This document shows positions 17,218 through 26,070 of a stretch of 64,000 bases of DNA, piece after piece. Each line of letters starts with the position of its first letter. Position 1 is the first letter of the stretch. A program made the position numbers and the translations under genes. Under the pieces are notes generated by a model. The model was given only the letters and a program-made list of their open reading frames with translations, did not search any database and was not told where the DNA came from. Origin of the DNA: Accumulibacter sp964420975. Lineage in GTDB: Bacteria; Pseudomonadota; Gammaproteobacteria; Burkholderiales; Rhodocyclaceae. The stretch lies in NCBI GenBank assembly GCA_964420975.1, contig CAYQVH010000007.1, forward strand, positions 62,001-126,000, written 5' to 3'.

Positions 17218-18354
17218 ATGAAGAGTGACGAGCGACCGTTGATCTTGCACGTAATCCATCAACTGGCTACCGGTGGTTTGGAAAATGGATTGGTCAACTT
17301 GATCAACCATCTACCCGAGTCAAAATTCCGCCATGCGATTGCTTGCGTCGAGGACTCTTCCGACTTCAGTGGGCGAATACGGCGCAAGGACACGCCGGTG
17401 ATCGCTCTGTATCGTTCGCGAACGGGCACTGGGCGCCTGCGACGTAACCTGTTCCACCTCTGCCGGCAGCTACGGCCAGCGATCGTGCACTCACGCAACC
17501 AGTCAGGACTCGACGCGTTGCTGCCAGCGCGGCTGGCTGGCGTTCGCCATTGCATCCACGGCGAACACGGTTGGGACGTCAACGATCTTGATGGCCGTCG
17601 GTTGAAGCCCGCCTTGCTTCGCTGGCTTCACTCTCCGCTGGTTGATCACTACATCGCGGTGTCACGCGAGCTTCGCTGCTATCTGATCGACCGACTGCAC
17701 ATTTCGCCTCGACGCGTGACGCAAATTGTCAACGGCGTCGATACCGAGCGCTTCTCCCCGCCGGCAAAGGATTTTCACACGATCCTGCCAGACGGCTTTG
17801 TCGAACCGAACGTTCTGGTTATCGGCACGGTGGGGCGAGTCCAGGCGGTGAAGGACCAGGAAACGTTGCTTCGTGCGTTCGCCGCCTTGGTGGGTGGAGG
17901 ACGCTCGGCCAGGCTGGTGATTGTTGGCGAGGGGCCATTGCGGAGTTCATTGCAGTCCCTTGCCGAGTCGCTCGGTGTCGGAGAACTTACTTGGTTTCCT
18001 GGCAATATCGACCAGGTACCCGATGTTCTGCGCTCGCTCGACGTTTTCGTTCTACCGTCGCTTGCCGAAGGGATCTCGAATACCTTGCTGGAAGCGATGG
18101 CGACCGGCCTGCCGCTGCTCGCGACGTCTACAGGCGGCAATCTGGAACTGGTCGTCGATGACGTCAATGGTCGTCTGTTTGCGCCGCGTGACGTCGCGAA
18201 ACTGACCGAGCTGTTGTGTCGCTATCTCGACGACAGGTCGCTGCTCACCACTCATGGCGCCGCGGCTCGGGAAATCGCTGTCCAGCGCTTTAGTCTGTCG
18301 ACCATGATTGCCAGCTATCAGGCGGTCTACGACGAATTTTGTGCACGCCGATGA
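17218..18354 (+). CDS. XrtA/PEP-CTERM system glycosyltransferase (TIGR03088-like, GT4)
   Basis: This 378-residue GT-B glycosyltransferase begins PLILHVIHQLATGGLENGLVNLINHLPES, a signature of the exosortase-associated family. The acceptor half contains GEHGWDVNDLDGRR. The donor-binding half has VIGTVGRVQAVKDQETLLRAFAAL, VIVGEGPLRSSL and the GT4 catalytic E-x7-E region SLAEGISNTLLEAMATGLPLLATSTGGN. It adds a sugar to the lipid-linked repeat unit at the cytoplasmic face; donor and acceptor are unknown. ATG 17218 was chosen over TTG 17188, which has no ribosome site. It starts a new transcription segment after a 325-base gap. Confidence 0.92.
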   Translation: MKSDERPLILHVIHQLATGGLENGLVNLINHLPESKFRHAIACVEDSSDFSGRIRRKDTPVIALYRSRTGTGRLRRNLFHLCRQLRPAIVHSRNQSGLDALLPARLAGVRHCIHGEHGWDVNDLDGRRLKPALLRWLHSPLVDHYIAVSRELRCYLIDRLHISPRRVTQIVNGVDTERFSPPAKDFHTILPDGFVEPNVLVIGTVGRVQAVKDQETLLRAFAALVGGGRSARLVIVGEGPLRSSLQSLAESLGVGELTWFPGNIDQVPDVLRSLDVFVLPSLAEGISNTLLEAMATGLPLLATSTGGNLELVVDDVNGRLFAPRDVAKLTELLCRYLDDRSLLTTHGAAAREIAVQRFSLSTMIASYQAVYDEFCARR

Positions 18355-18446
18355 CGGGAGTCTCTGGACGTTAGCCGACCTGGAAATCCCTTACTGCCGA
18401 CACCGGCGGTACCCCATAACGTTTTGCGAAAATAAGAAAATTACTC

Positions 18447-20384
18447 ATGTGCGGCATCACTGGAATCCTGGATACGCGTGGGCGGCGCGAGGTAGACCGT
18501 CGGCTTCTCGACCGCATGAACGAGTCACAACGTCACCGCGGACCGGATGAAGGGGGCTTGCATCTGGAACCGGGAGTGGGTCTTGGTCACCGACGGCTGT
18601 CGATCATCGACCTGTCGACCGGACAACAACCGCTGTATAACGAGGATCAAAGCGTTTGTGTGGTCTTCAACGGCGAGATCTACAACTACCAGCAGCTGAT
18701 ACCCGAGCTGCAGGCTCTCGGCCACGTCTTTCATACCCGTAGCGACACCGAAGTCATCGTTCACGCGTGGGAAGCGTGGGGAGAAGACTGCGTCCATCGC
18801 TTTCGCGGCATGTTCGCTTTCGCGCTTTGGGACCGCAACCGCGAAACGCTTTTTCTCGCCCGCGATCGCTTGGCTGTAAAGCCGCTGTACTACGCGTTGC
18901 TGGCCGACGGAACCTTCCTGTTTGGTTCCGAGCTGAAATCCCTGCTGGCGCACGGCGGTCTGCTGCGCGAAATCGATCCCCTGGCGGTCGAAGAGTACTT
19001 CGCACTCGGTTACGTCGCTGAGCCGAGAACGATTTTTCGCCAGGCCAGGAAGTTGCCGCCGGCGCACACCCTGACCGTTCGCCGTGGTCAGCCGATCGGC
19101 GAACCGAAGGTGTATTGGGACGTTCGCTTTCAACTGGATAGCCCCTGTTCGCTGGTGGAGGCGTGTGCAGCACTGAATGACAAACTCAGCGAAGCGGTTC
19201 GTCTACGCATGATTTCCGAGGTGCCGCTCGGAGCCTTTCTTTCCGGTGGCGTCGATTCGAGCGCGGTGGTGGCGATGATGGCGGCGCTGTCGCCCGAACC
19301 CGTGAACACGTGCTCGATCGCCTTCGATGATCCAGCCTTTGACGAAGCGCGTTTCGCGCAGCTGGTCGCGGATCGCTATCGCACCAATCACCATTGTGAC
19401 GTGGTGATGAGCGACGACTTCGGTCTCATCGACACTCTGGCCAGGCTGTACGACGAACCGTACGCCGATAGCTCGGCGATTCCGACGTATCGCGTCTGCC
19501 AACTGGCGCGCCGGCACGTCACGGTCGCCCTCTCCGGCGATGGTGGCGACGAAACCTTTGCCGGATACCGCCGCTACCGACTGCATCTGATGGAAGAACG
19601 CATGCGTTCGGCGCTCCCGTTGCGATTGCGGCGCCCGCTTTTTGGCCTCCTTGGACGCGTTTATCCGAAAGCCGACTGGGCACCCCGGATGTTTCGCGCA
19701 AAGACCACGTTTGAAGGCCTCGCGCGCAACACCGTCGAGGCGTACTTTCATTCGGTGTCAATCCTGCGTGGTCCGATGCGGCGCCAGTTGTTTTCCGATC
19801 GCTTTCGGAGCGAAATCGCCGGTTACAGCGCCGAAGACGTTTTTCGCCGGCATGCGCAAGGCGCGGATACCGACGACCCGCTGGCGCTGATTCAATACCT
19901 CGATCTGAAAACCTATCTCGTCGGCGACATCAACACCAAAGTCGATCGCGCGAGCATGGCGCACTCGCTCGAAGTGCGCGAGCCGCTAATGGATCACCCC
20001 TTGGTGGAATGGATGGCGACCTTGCCGTCGGCACTGAAAGTATCCGGACAAGAGGGGAAATTCCTGCTCAAGAAGGCAATGGAGACGCGCTTGCCGCAAG
20101 AGATCCTGTATCGGCCGAAGATGGGATTTGCCGTACCTCTGGCACGCTGGTTTCGCGGCCCGTTGAGAACGCGGGTGCGCGAGGCGGTACTCGGTCCGCG
20201 CCTGGCTGAAACCGGCTGGTTCAATCAGGACTACCTACGTCATCTGGTCGAGGCGCACCAGTCGGGGACACGCGATTACAGCGCGTCGCTGTGGACCGTG
20301 CTGATGTTCGATGCTTTCCTGCGCAACGTGCTCGACGCGCCAGCCGAGCAGTCGGCACTTTCGCCTGAATCGGCAAACACGTGA
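18447..20384 (+). CDS. XrtA-system amidotransferase (asparagine synthase-like, TIGR03108-like)
   Basis: This 645-residue protein combines an N-terminal class II glutamine amidotransferase (Cys2 in MCGITGI, then RHRGPDEGG and FNGEIYNY) with a C-terminal asparagine-synthase ATP-pyrophosphatase (LSGGVDSSAVVAMMA, ALSGDGGDETFAGYRRY). Free asparagine synthesis is unlikely in this context; the XrtA-associated family is thought to amidate a carboxylate in the EPS or on a target protein. The 92 bases before the start show only a weak ribosome site (AAGAAA). It is coupled to the following glycosyltransferase by an ATGA overlap. A paralogue is encoded at 21611-23536. Confidence 0.92.
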   Translation: MCGITGILDTRGRREVDRRLLDRMNESQRHRGPDEGGLHLEPGVGLGHRRLSIIDLSTGQQPLYNEDQSVCVVFNGEIYNYQQLIPELQALGHVFHTRSDTEVIVHAWEAWGEDCVHRFRGMFAFALWDRNRETLFLARDRLAVKPLYYALLADGTFLFGSELKSLLAHGGLLREIDPLAVEEYFALGYVAEPRTIFRQARKLPPAHTLTVRRGQPIGEPKVYWDVRFQLDSPCSLVEACAALNDKLSEAVRLRMISEVPLGAFLSGGVDSSAVVAMMAALSPEPVNTCSIAFDDPAFDEARFAQLVADRYRTNHHCDVVMSDDFGLIDTLARLYDEPYADSSAIPTYRVCQLARRHVTVALSGDGGDETFAGYRRYRLHLMEERMRSALPLRLRRPLFGLLGRVYPKADWAPRMFRAKTTFEGLARNTVEAYFHSVSILRGPMRRQLFSDRFRSEIAGYSAEDVFRRHAQGADTDDPLALIQYLDLKTYLVGDINTKVDRASMAHSLEVREPLMDHPLVEWMATLPSALKVSGQEGKFLLKKAMETRLPQEILYRPKMGFAVPLARWFRGPLRTRVREAVLGPRLAETGWFNQDYLRHLVEAHQSGTRDYSASLWTVLMFDAFLRNVLDAPAEQSALSPESANT

Positions 20385-21595
20385 TGAGCCTGCGCATCCT
20401 CCACGTTCTCGATCACTCGTTGCCGCTGCACAGCGGCTATAGCTTCCGTACGCTGGCGATCCTGCGCGAGCAGCGCGCTCTGGGGTGGCAAACCGTGCAT
20501 CTCACGTCGCCAAAACAAGGTGCCGGGGCGCTGCGCGACGAGGTCGTCGACGGCTGGCGTTTTGAGCGTACGCCGAGCGCTGAGGGGACCGGGCTGATCG
20601 CGCAAATGCGTCTGACCGCGCGGCGAATCGACGAACTGGTAGGAACACTCCAGCCGGACCTCCTGCATGCCCACTCGCCGGTTCTCAATGCCTTGCCTAG
20701 CCTGTGGGTCGGCCGTCGCCGCCGCTTGCCGGTCGTGTACGAGATGCGCGCCTCGTGGGAGGACGCCGCGGTCGACCACGGAACGACGGCCGAAGGTAGC
20801 GTGCGTTACCGCGCCTCACGCGGACTCGAAAGTTTGGCTTTGCGCTACGCTGACCAAGTGACGACGATCTGCGAAGGGCTGCGCGAAGACATCGTCGGCC
20901 GTGGTATTCCACCTGACCGAGTCACGGTGATTCCGAATGCGGTCGACGTCCGCGCCTTCAAATTCGGGACCGAGCCGGACGCCCAGCTACGGCGGAGTCT
21001 CGGGCTTGACGGCGCGATCGTCATCGGTTTTGCCGGTTCGTTCTACGGTTATGAAGGCTTGTCGCTGCTGATCGAGGCGGCGAAAGAGTTGCTGCCGCGT
21101 TACTCCCACTTGCGTTTATTGCTGGTCGGAGGGGGGCCGCAGGAAGGCAACTTGCGCGCCCAGGCAACGGCGGCAGGCCTGCAGGACAAAGTGATATTCA
21201 CCGGTCGGGTGCCGCATGCCGACGTACAACGCTACTACGACCTGATCGACGTGCTGGCGTATCCACGACTGCCGATCCGACTCACCGAACTGGTTACGCC
21301 GCTGAAGCCTCTGGAAGCCATGGCGCAGGGCCGGATGCTCGTCGCTTCGGACGTTGGTGGGCATCGCGAGCTGATACGTCATGGCGAAACAGGGTTCCTG
21401 TTTCGCGCCGGAGACGCGTTGGCCTTGGCCAAGGCGATCGACGACGTCCTCAGTCGGCGCGCGCAGTGGCCCGAGATCCGCGCGCGGGCGCGCCACTTCG
21501 TCGAGGTGGAGCGTACCTGGGCGACCAGCGTGGCGCGCTATCGCGAGGTCTACCAAAGGGCGTTGGCGGGTAGTGCGAGACGACCTTTCCTTTAG
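20384..21595 (+). CDS. exosortase A-associated glycosyltransferase (TIGR04063-like, GT4)
   Basis: This 403-residue GT-B enzyme opens with LRILHVLDHSLPLHSGYSFRTLAILREQRALGWQTVHLTSPK, the recognisable start of this exosortase-linked family. The C-terminal half contains VIGFAGSFYGYEGLSLLIEAAKELL, LLVGGGPQEGNL, VIFTGRVPHADVQRYYDLIDVLAYPR and KPLEAMAQGRMLVASDVGGHRELI, the donor-binding and catalytic regions of GT4. Start ATG 20384 overlaps the preceding stop (GTGATGA). Sugar specificity is unknown. It sits between two paralogous amidotransferases, which suggests the three act on one repeat-unit branch. Confidence 0.92.
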   Translation: MSLRILHVLDHSLPLHSGYSFRTLAILREQRALGWQTVHLTSPKQGAGALRDEVVDGWRFERTPSAEGTGLIAQMRLTARRIDELVGTLQPDLLHAHSPVLNALPSLWVGRRRRLPVVYEMRASWEDAAVDHGTTAEGSVRYRASRGLESLALRYADQVTTICEGLREDIVGRGIPPDRVTVIPNAVDVRAFKFGTEPDAQLRRSLGLDGAIVIGFAGSFYGYEGLSLLIEAAKELLPRYSHLRLLLVGGGPQEGNLRAQATAAGLQDKVIFTGRVPHADVQRYYDLIDVLAYPRLPIRLTELVTPLKPLEAMAQGRMLVASDVGGHRELIRHGETGFLFRAGDALALAKAIDDVLSRRAQWPEIRARARHFVEVERTWATSVARYREVYQRALAGSARRPFL

Positions 21596-21610
21596 TGATC
21601 GAGGCTTATC

Positions 21611-23536
21611 GTGTGTGGAATTCACGGCATCTATCGTTTTGACGGCCTGGGGGTGGAGCCGGGCGTACTCGCCGCCATGGGCAGGCGAACGCAGCATCGC
21701 GGTCCAGACGACGAAGGCAGTTACGTCGATGGCCCTTGCGGAATCGCCATGCGTCGATTGTCGATCATCGACCTTAGCGGGGGTCATCAACCCTTGTCGA
21801 ATGCCGACGGCAGCTTGTGGCTGGTGTGCAACGGCGAGATCTACAACTTTCGCGAGCTGCGCAGCGAGCTGCAGGCCAAGGGCTATCGCTTCAAGACCGG
21901 TTCGGACTGCGAAGTGTTGTTGCACCTCTACGACAGCGAAGGCGATGATTTCGTCCTCCGGCTCAACGGCATGTTCGACTTCGCGCTCTGGGACGCGCGG
22001 CGGAGGCGATTGCTGATTGGTCGTGATCGACTCGGCGTTAAACCTCTGTACGTCCTGCAGGACTGGCAGCGACTCGCTTTCGCGACCGAAGCCAAGGCCT
22101 TGTTGGCTCTGCCCGGGGTGAGCGCTGAACTCGATCGCGAGGTCGTCGCCGACTACTTGCACCTGGGTTACGTCGCTGCCCCGGGGTGCATCTTCAAGGG
22201 CATCCGCAAGCTGCCCCCGGCGACTTTGCTGGCGGTAGAAGACGGCAAGGTTCGCGAGTGGCGCTATTGGCAACTGCCGACCCGTCAGGCGGTCCGGATC
22301 TCCGAGGACGAGTGGATCGCCCGCGTGCGTGCGCAGCTCGAAGAGTCGGTTCGCATGCAGATGGTCAGTGACGTGCCGATCGGCGCGTTTCTTTCCGGTG
22401 GCATTGATTCGAGCGCGGTGGTCGCGTGCATGGCCAAGCACTCCGCGCAACCGATTCGTACCTACGCCATCGGTTTTTCGGGTGGCAAGGCCGAGTCCTT
22501 GTACAACGAGCTCCCGTACGCTCGCCGGGTCGCCGAGCTGTTTTCGACCTCACATCGCGAAATACTCGTTCGGCCGGACGTCGTCGCGCTCTTGCCGAAA
22601 TTGCTCTGGCACATGGACGAGCCCCTGTCGGACACCGCGTTCATCACCACTTACCTGGTTTCGGAGTTTGCACGCCAGGATGTCAAGGTGATCTTGTCGG
22701 GTGTCGGTGGCGATGAGCTGTTCGGTGGCTACCGGCGTTATCTTGGCGGCCACTACGTTCAGCGCTTCAACCGCTTGCCAGGATGGTTGCGCAAAGGGGC
22801 GGGGGTTATTGCTCAGTGCCTTCCGGCCGATCGCCACTCGCGAATGTTCAATACGCTGAGATTGGCGAAAGGCTTTCTCGCTTCAGCGACCATGAGTGCC
22901 GACGAGCGTTATCGCAGCTACGTTCAGGTACTGGATCGGGAAGCGGTCTCGGCCCTGCTGCTGGAGCCCGCGACGAATCTGGACGATCCCTTGGCACGTG
23001 CTTTTGGAAGTGCGGGCGGCGACGACGAATTGAATCGGATGCTTGCCGTCGACGCCGAAACCCAACTACCGGACGATCTGCTGCTGCTAACCGACAAGAT
23101 GAGCATGGCGGTTTCGCTGGAATGCCGGGTGCCGCTCCTCGATCACCAGCTGGTCGAGATGGCGGCAGCGGTTCCCGCCGCGATCAAGGTTCGTGATGGC
23201 CGGCTGAAGCACCTGCTGAAGGCGGCGCTGAGCGGACTCCTGCCCGACGATATCCTCAATCGCCAAAAGCGCGGTTTCGGAACGCCCATGGGGGCCTGGT
23301 TGAAGCGCGAACTGGCGCCCTTGCTGAGGAGACTGCTCTCTGACGAGGTGGTGAGCGCGCGCGGGCTCTTCAGGCAATCGACGATCAATCGACTGGTGGC
23401 CGCACATGACGCCAACCGAAGCGACGGCACGGACATCCTGCTTGCCCTGATGAATCTCGAGATCTGGAGTCGCATCTACCTGGATCGCCGCAGCCCGGAT
23501 GACGTCGCTGAGGAACTGAAAGGCTACGTGGTATGA
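21611..23536 (+). CDS. second asparagine synthase-like amidotransferase of the EPS cluster
   Basis: This 641-residue paralogue of the 18447 gene has GTG start 21611 giving Met-Cys2 (CGIHGIYRFDG), RTQHRGPDDEGS, NGEIYNFREL, LSGGIDSSAVVACMA and LSGVGGDELFGGYRRY. Both the glutaminase and ATP-pyrophosphatase halves appear intact. The start is fixed by the need for Cys at position 2. It overlaps the next gene by four bases. Having two complete amidotransferases a few kilobases apart suggests two different carboxylate substrates rather than redundancy. Ordinary asparagine synthetase B activity cannot be excluded from sequence alone. Confidence 0.92.
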   Translation: MCGIHGIYRFDGLGVEPGVLAAMGRRTQHRGPDDEGSYVDGPCGIAMRRLSIIDLSGGHQPLSNADGSLWLVCNGEIYNFRELRSELQAKGYRFKTGSDCEVLLHLYDSEGDDFVLRLNGMFDFALWDARRRRLLIGRDRLGVKPLYVLQDWQRLAFATEAKALLALPGVSAELDREVVADYLHLGYVAAPGCIFKGIRKLPPATLLAVEDGKVREWRYWQLPTRQAVRISEDEWIARVRAQLEESVRMQMVSDVPIGAFLSGGIDSSAVVACMAKHSAQPIRTYAIGFSGGKAESLYNELPYARRVAELFSTSHREILVRPDVVALLPKLLWHMDEPLSDTAFITTYLVSEFARQDVKVILSGVGGDELFGGYRRYLGGHYVQRFNRLPGWLRKGAGVIAQCLPADRHSRMFNTLRLAKGFLASATMSADERYRSYVQVLDREAVSALLLEPATNLDDPLARAFGSAGGDDELNRMLAVDAETQLPDDLLLLTDKMSMAVSLECRVPLLDHQLVEMAAAVPAAIKVRDGRLKHLLKAALSGLLPDDILNRQKRGFGTPMGAWLKRELAPLLRRLLSDEVVSARGLFRQSTINRLVAAHDANRSDGTDILLALMNLEIWSRIYLDRRSPDDVAEELKGYVV

Positions 23537-24747
23537 ACATTCTCTACGTTTGCCACCGTTTTCCGTTTCCTCCCAAGCGTGGCGGCAAGATCCGGCCCTT
23601 CAATATGATCCGCCATCTCAGCGCTAGCGGTCACCGAGTGACCGTCTGTTCGCTGGCGCGCTCGGTCGAGGAAGCCAACGAGGGGCAGGGAATCGCGCCC
23701 CATTGTGAGGCCTTCGAGATGGCGCGCGTCGCGAATCCGGTGCAGACTCTGCGCATGGTTGCGTGTCTGCCGCTCACACGGCCGTCGTCGATGGGCTATT
23801 TCTACTCGAGCGCGCTACAGCGTCAAGTGCGTCGGCGCTTGCAGGAACAGCGCTGGGATTTGATTTTTGTTCATTGTTCGTCGGTCGCACAGTACGTCGA
23901 AGACGTTCGCCACGTTCCGAAAATTCTTGATTTCGGTGACATGGATTCTCAGAAGTGGCTCGAGTACGCGCACTACAAGCGTTTTCCGCTTTCGTTGGGA
24001 TACCGCCTCGAAGGCGAGAAGATGCTGGCTGCCGAAAAGCGTTTGGCCAAGCGCTTCGACTTGTGTACGGCAACGACACGCGCCGAATGGGAGACGCTTG
24101 AAGGGTACGGCACCGGAGTCCTGACCGACTGGTTTCCGAATGGCGTCGACGCCGACTTCTTTTCGCCGTCGGCAGAGCCCTACGATCCGGAGACGATCAG
24201 CTTCATCGGGCGCATGGACTACTATCCCAACCAGGAGTGTATGACCCGCTTTTGCGGGCAGGTTTGGCCGCGCTTGAGGTCGTTTCGGCCGCAGCTCAAG
24301 CTACTGATCGTTGGCGCCGACCCCTCGCCGGAGATTCGACGGCTCGGAGAACTGCCCGGGGTCACCGTCACCGGTTCAGTGCCCGATGTCCGTCCTTTCG
24401 TTCGCCGTTCAGCGCTGATGGTGGCACCCCTGAACATCGCCCGTGGCACCCAAAACAAAATTCTCGAAGCAATGGCCTGTGGCGTTCCCGTGGTGACCAG
24501 CAAGGTGGCAGCCGGTGGCGTCGACGCCGAGTCCGTGAAACACTTCCTCGTGGCTGAAACCACCGACGATTACGCTGCCGCGATCCTAAAACTTCTGGAC
24601 GACCGCGCGGAGCGGCAACGACTTGCGGTGGCTGGCCGACAGCGCATGCTCAGCAACCATGCGTGGCCGCATTCGATGACACGACTCGACGGAATTATCG
24701 ACCGCTGCCTCCGGACCTTCTCGCAAAATAAAGGGAAAATTATATGA
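23533..24747 (+). CDS. XrtA/PEP-CTERM system glycosyltransferase (TIGR03087-like)
   Basis: This 404-residue GT-B protein opens MNILYVCHRFPFPPKRGGKIRPFNMIRHLSASGHRVTVCSL, typical of the TIGR03087-type transferase of exosortase loci. The middle has ILDFGDMDSQKWLEYA, and the donor domain has ISFIGRMDYYPNQECMTRFCGQVWP, LLIVGADPSPEIRRLGELPGVTVTGSVPDVRPFV and KILEAMACGVPVVTSKVAAGGV. It is coupled to both neighbours by four-base overlaps (ATGA). It probably adds one sugar of the EPS repeat unit in the cytoplasm. The donor is unknown. Confidence 0.92.
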   Translation: MNILYVCHRFPFPPKRGGKIRPFNMIRHLSASGHRVTVCSLARSVEEANEGQGIAPHCEAFEMARVANPVQTLRMVACLPLTRPSSMGYFYSSALQRQVRRRLQEQRWDLIFVHCSSVAQYVEDVRHVPKILDFGDMDSQKWLEYAHYKRFPLSLGYRLEGEKMLAAEKRLAKRFDLCTATTRAEWETLEGYGTGVLTDWFPNGVDADFFSPSAEPYDPETISFIGRMDYYPNQECMTRFCGQVWPRLRSFRPQLKLLIVGADPSPEIRRLGELPGVTVTGSVPDVRPFVRRSALMVAPLNIARGTQNKILEAMACGVPVVTSKVAAGGVDAESVKHFLVAETTDDYAAAILKLLDDRAERQRLAVAGRQRMLSNHAWPHSMTRLDGIIDRCLRTFSQNKGKII

Positions 24748-26060
24748 AAATCAGCATTTTCGGTCTTGGCTACGTGGGTGCAGTGTCTCTTGCCTGCCTC
24801 TCGCGCGACGGTCACGAGGTCATTGGCGTCGACATCGACCTGACCAAGCTCAATCTGATTATGGCTGGCAAGACGCCGGTGGTCGAGGAAGGGATGGTTG
24901 ATCTGATGGCGCTCGCCGCCAGCTGTGGCCGGGTGACGGCGACCACGAACGCACAGCGTGCCGTGCTCGAGAGCGAGGTGTCGCTGGTCTGTGTAGGCAC
25001 TCCGTCTGCCGCCAACGGGAGTCAGGACCAAGGCGCCGTGCTCCGCTTGGCGGTTGAGCTTGGACGGGCGATCGCCGTCAAGAGTGAGCCCCATATCGTG
25101 GTGTTTCGCTCGACGTTGGTTCCTGGAACGGTCGAGGACGTCCTGCGACCGATCATTGAGCGCGAGTCGGGAAAACAGGATGGCGAGGGATTCTTTCTCT
25201 GCTTTCAGCCCGAGTTCCTGCGCGAAGGTTCGTCGATTCGCGACTACGACAAGCCGCCGTTTACCGTGGTTGGCGCCAACCATCCGTATCCGGTCGCCCG
25301 TTTGCGCGAACTCTTCGGCAAACTGCCGTGCCGATTCATCGAGACGTCGGTGCGTTCGGCCGAAATGATGAAGTACTGCTGCAACAACTTTCACGCGCTC
25401 AAGATTACTTTCGCCAATGAAACCGCTCGTCTCTGCGAGGCGCTGGGGGTCGACGCCTTCGAAGTCATGAATCTGATTTGTCAGGACACCCAGCTCAACA
25501 TTTCAACGGCGTACTTGAAGCCTGGCTATGCGTTCGGAGGATCGTGCCTTCCCAAAGACCTGCGAGCGACCACCTATCTCGCCAAAACCCATGACGTCGA
25601 ACTGCCGATGCTTGGCGGGATCATGCAGTCGAACCGCAGCCATCTCGATCTCGCGCTACGTAAGGTGCTGGCGATTGGCAAGCGTCGAATCGGTTTTGTT
25701 GGACTGTCGTTTAAGACTGGCACCGACGATCTGCGCGAGAGTCCGCTGGTGACCCTCGCTGAGCAACTGATTGGCAAGGGCATGCAGCTCACGATCTACG
25801 ATCCCGAGGTGCAGCTCGCCAGCCTGCTCGGCGCCAATCGCAGCTACATCGAACAACACCTGCCGCATATCGGTGCCATGATGCGCCAGGATCTGGAGGA
25901 AGTGATCGGCGAGGCCGACGTTCTCGTTGTTGGCTTGAGTGGTCAGGCCATCGCCGAGACGCTCGCCGCGAAGTGCCGCCCCGAGCAAAGCGTCGTTGAT
26001 TTGGTGGGCCTGCCGAATCGGTCAGCCATTGCCGCCGAGGTCCGGGGACTCTGCTGGTAG
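24744..26060 (+). CDS. algD: nucleotide-sugar dehydrogenase, GDP-mannose 6-dehydrogenase (AlgD)-like
   Basis: This 438-residue enzyme oxidises a nucleotide hexose to the uronic acid with NAD. It has an N-terminal Rossmann fold (MKISIFGLGYVGAVSLACLSRDGHEVIGVDID), the central dimer domain with catalytic Cys in YAFGGSCLPKDLRA, and a C-terminal UDP/GDP-binding domain (GLSFKTGTDDLRESPLVTLAEQLIGKG). The start and the GKTPVVEEGM and FKTGTDDLRESP stretches resemble AlgD more than UDP-glucose dehydrogenases, so GDP-mannuronate is the likely product. UDP-sugar substrates remain possible. It predicts a uronic acid in the EPS, which fits the alginate-lyase-like protein at 35199. Confidence 0.85.
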   Translation: MKISIFGLGYVGAVSLACLSRDGHEVIGVDIDLTKLNLIMAGKTPVVEEGMVDLMALAASCGRVTATTNAQRAVLESEVSLVCVGTPSAANGSQDQGAVLRLAVELGRAIAVKSEPHIVVFRSTLVPGTVEDVLRPIIERESGKQDGEGFFLCFQPEFLREGSSIRDYDKPPFTVVGANHPYPVARLRELFGKLPCRFIETSVRSAEMMKYCCNNFHALKITFANETARLCEALGVDAFEVMNLICQDTQLNISTAYLKPGYAFGGSCLPKDLRATTYLAKTHDVELPMLGGIMQSNRSHLDLALRKVLAIGKRRIGFVGLSFKTGTDDLRESPLVTLAEQLIGKGMQLTIYDPEVQLASLLGANRSYIEQHLPHIGAMMRQDLEEVIGEADVLVVGLSGQAIAETLAAKCRPEQSVVDLVGLPNRSAIAAEVRGLCW

Positions 26061-26070
26061 GTGGCGACAC

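Noticed and set aside
21116..22450. 444-residue minus-strand frame across the glycosyltransferase and second amidotransferase
   Set aside because: No recognisable motif; it crosses the boundary of two genes with full family signatures.
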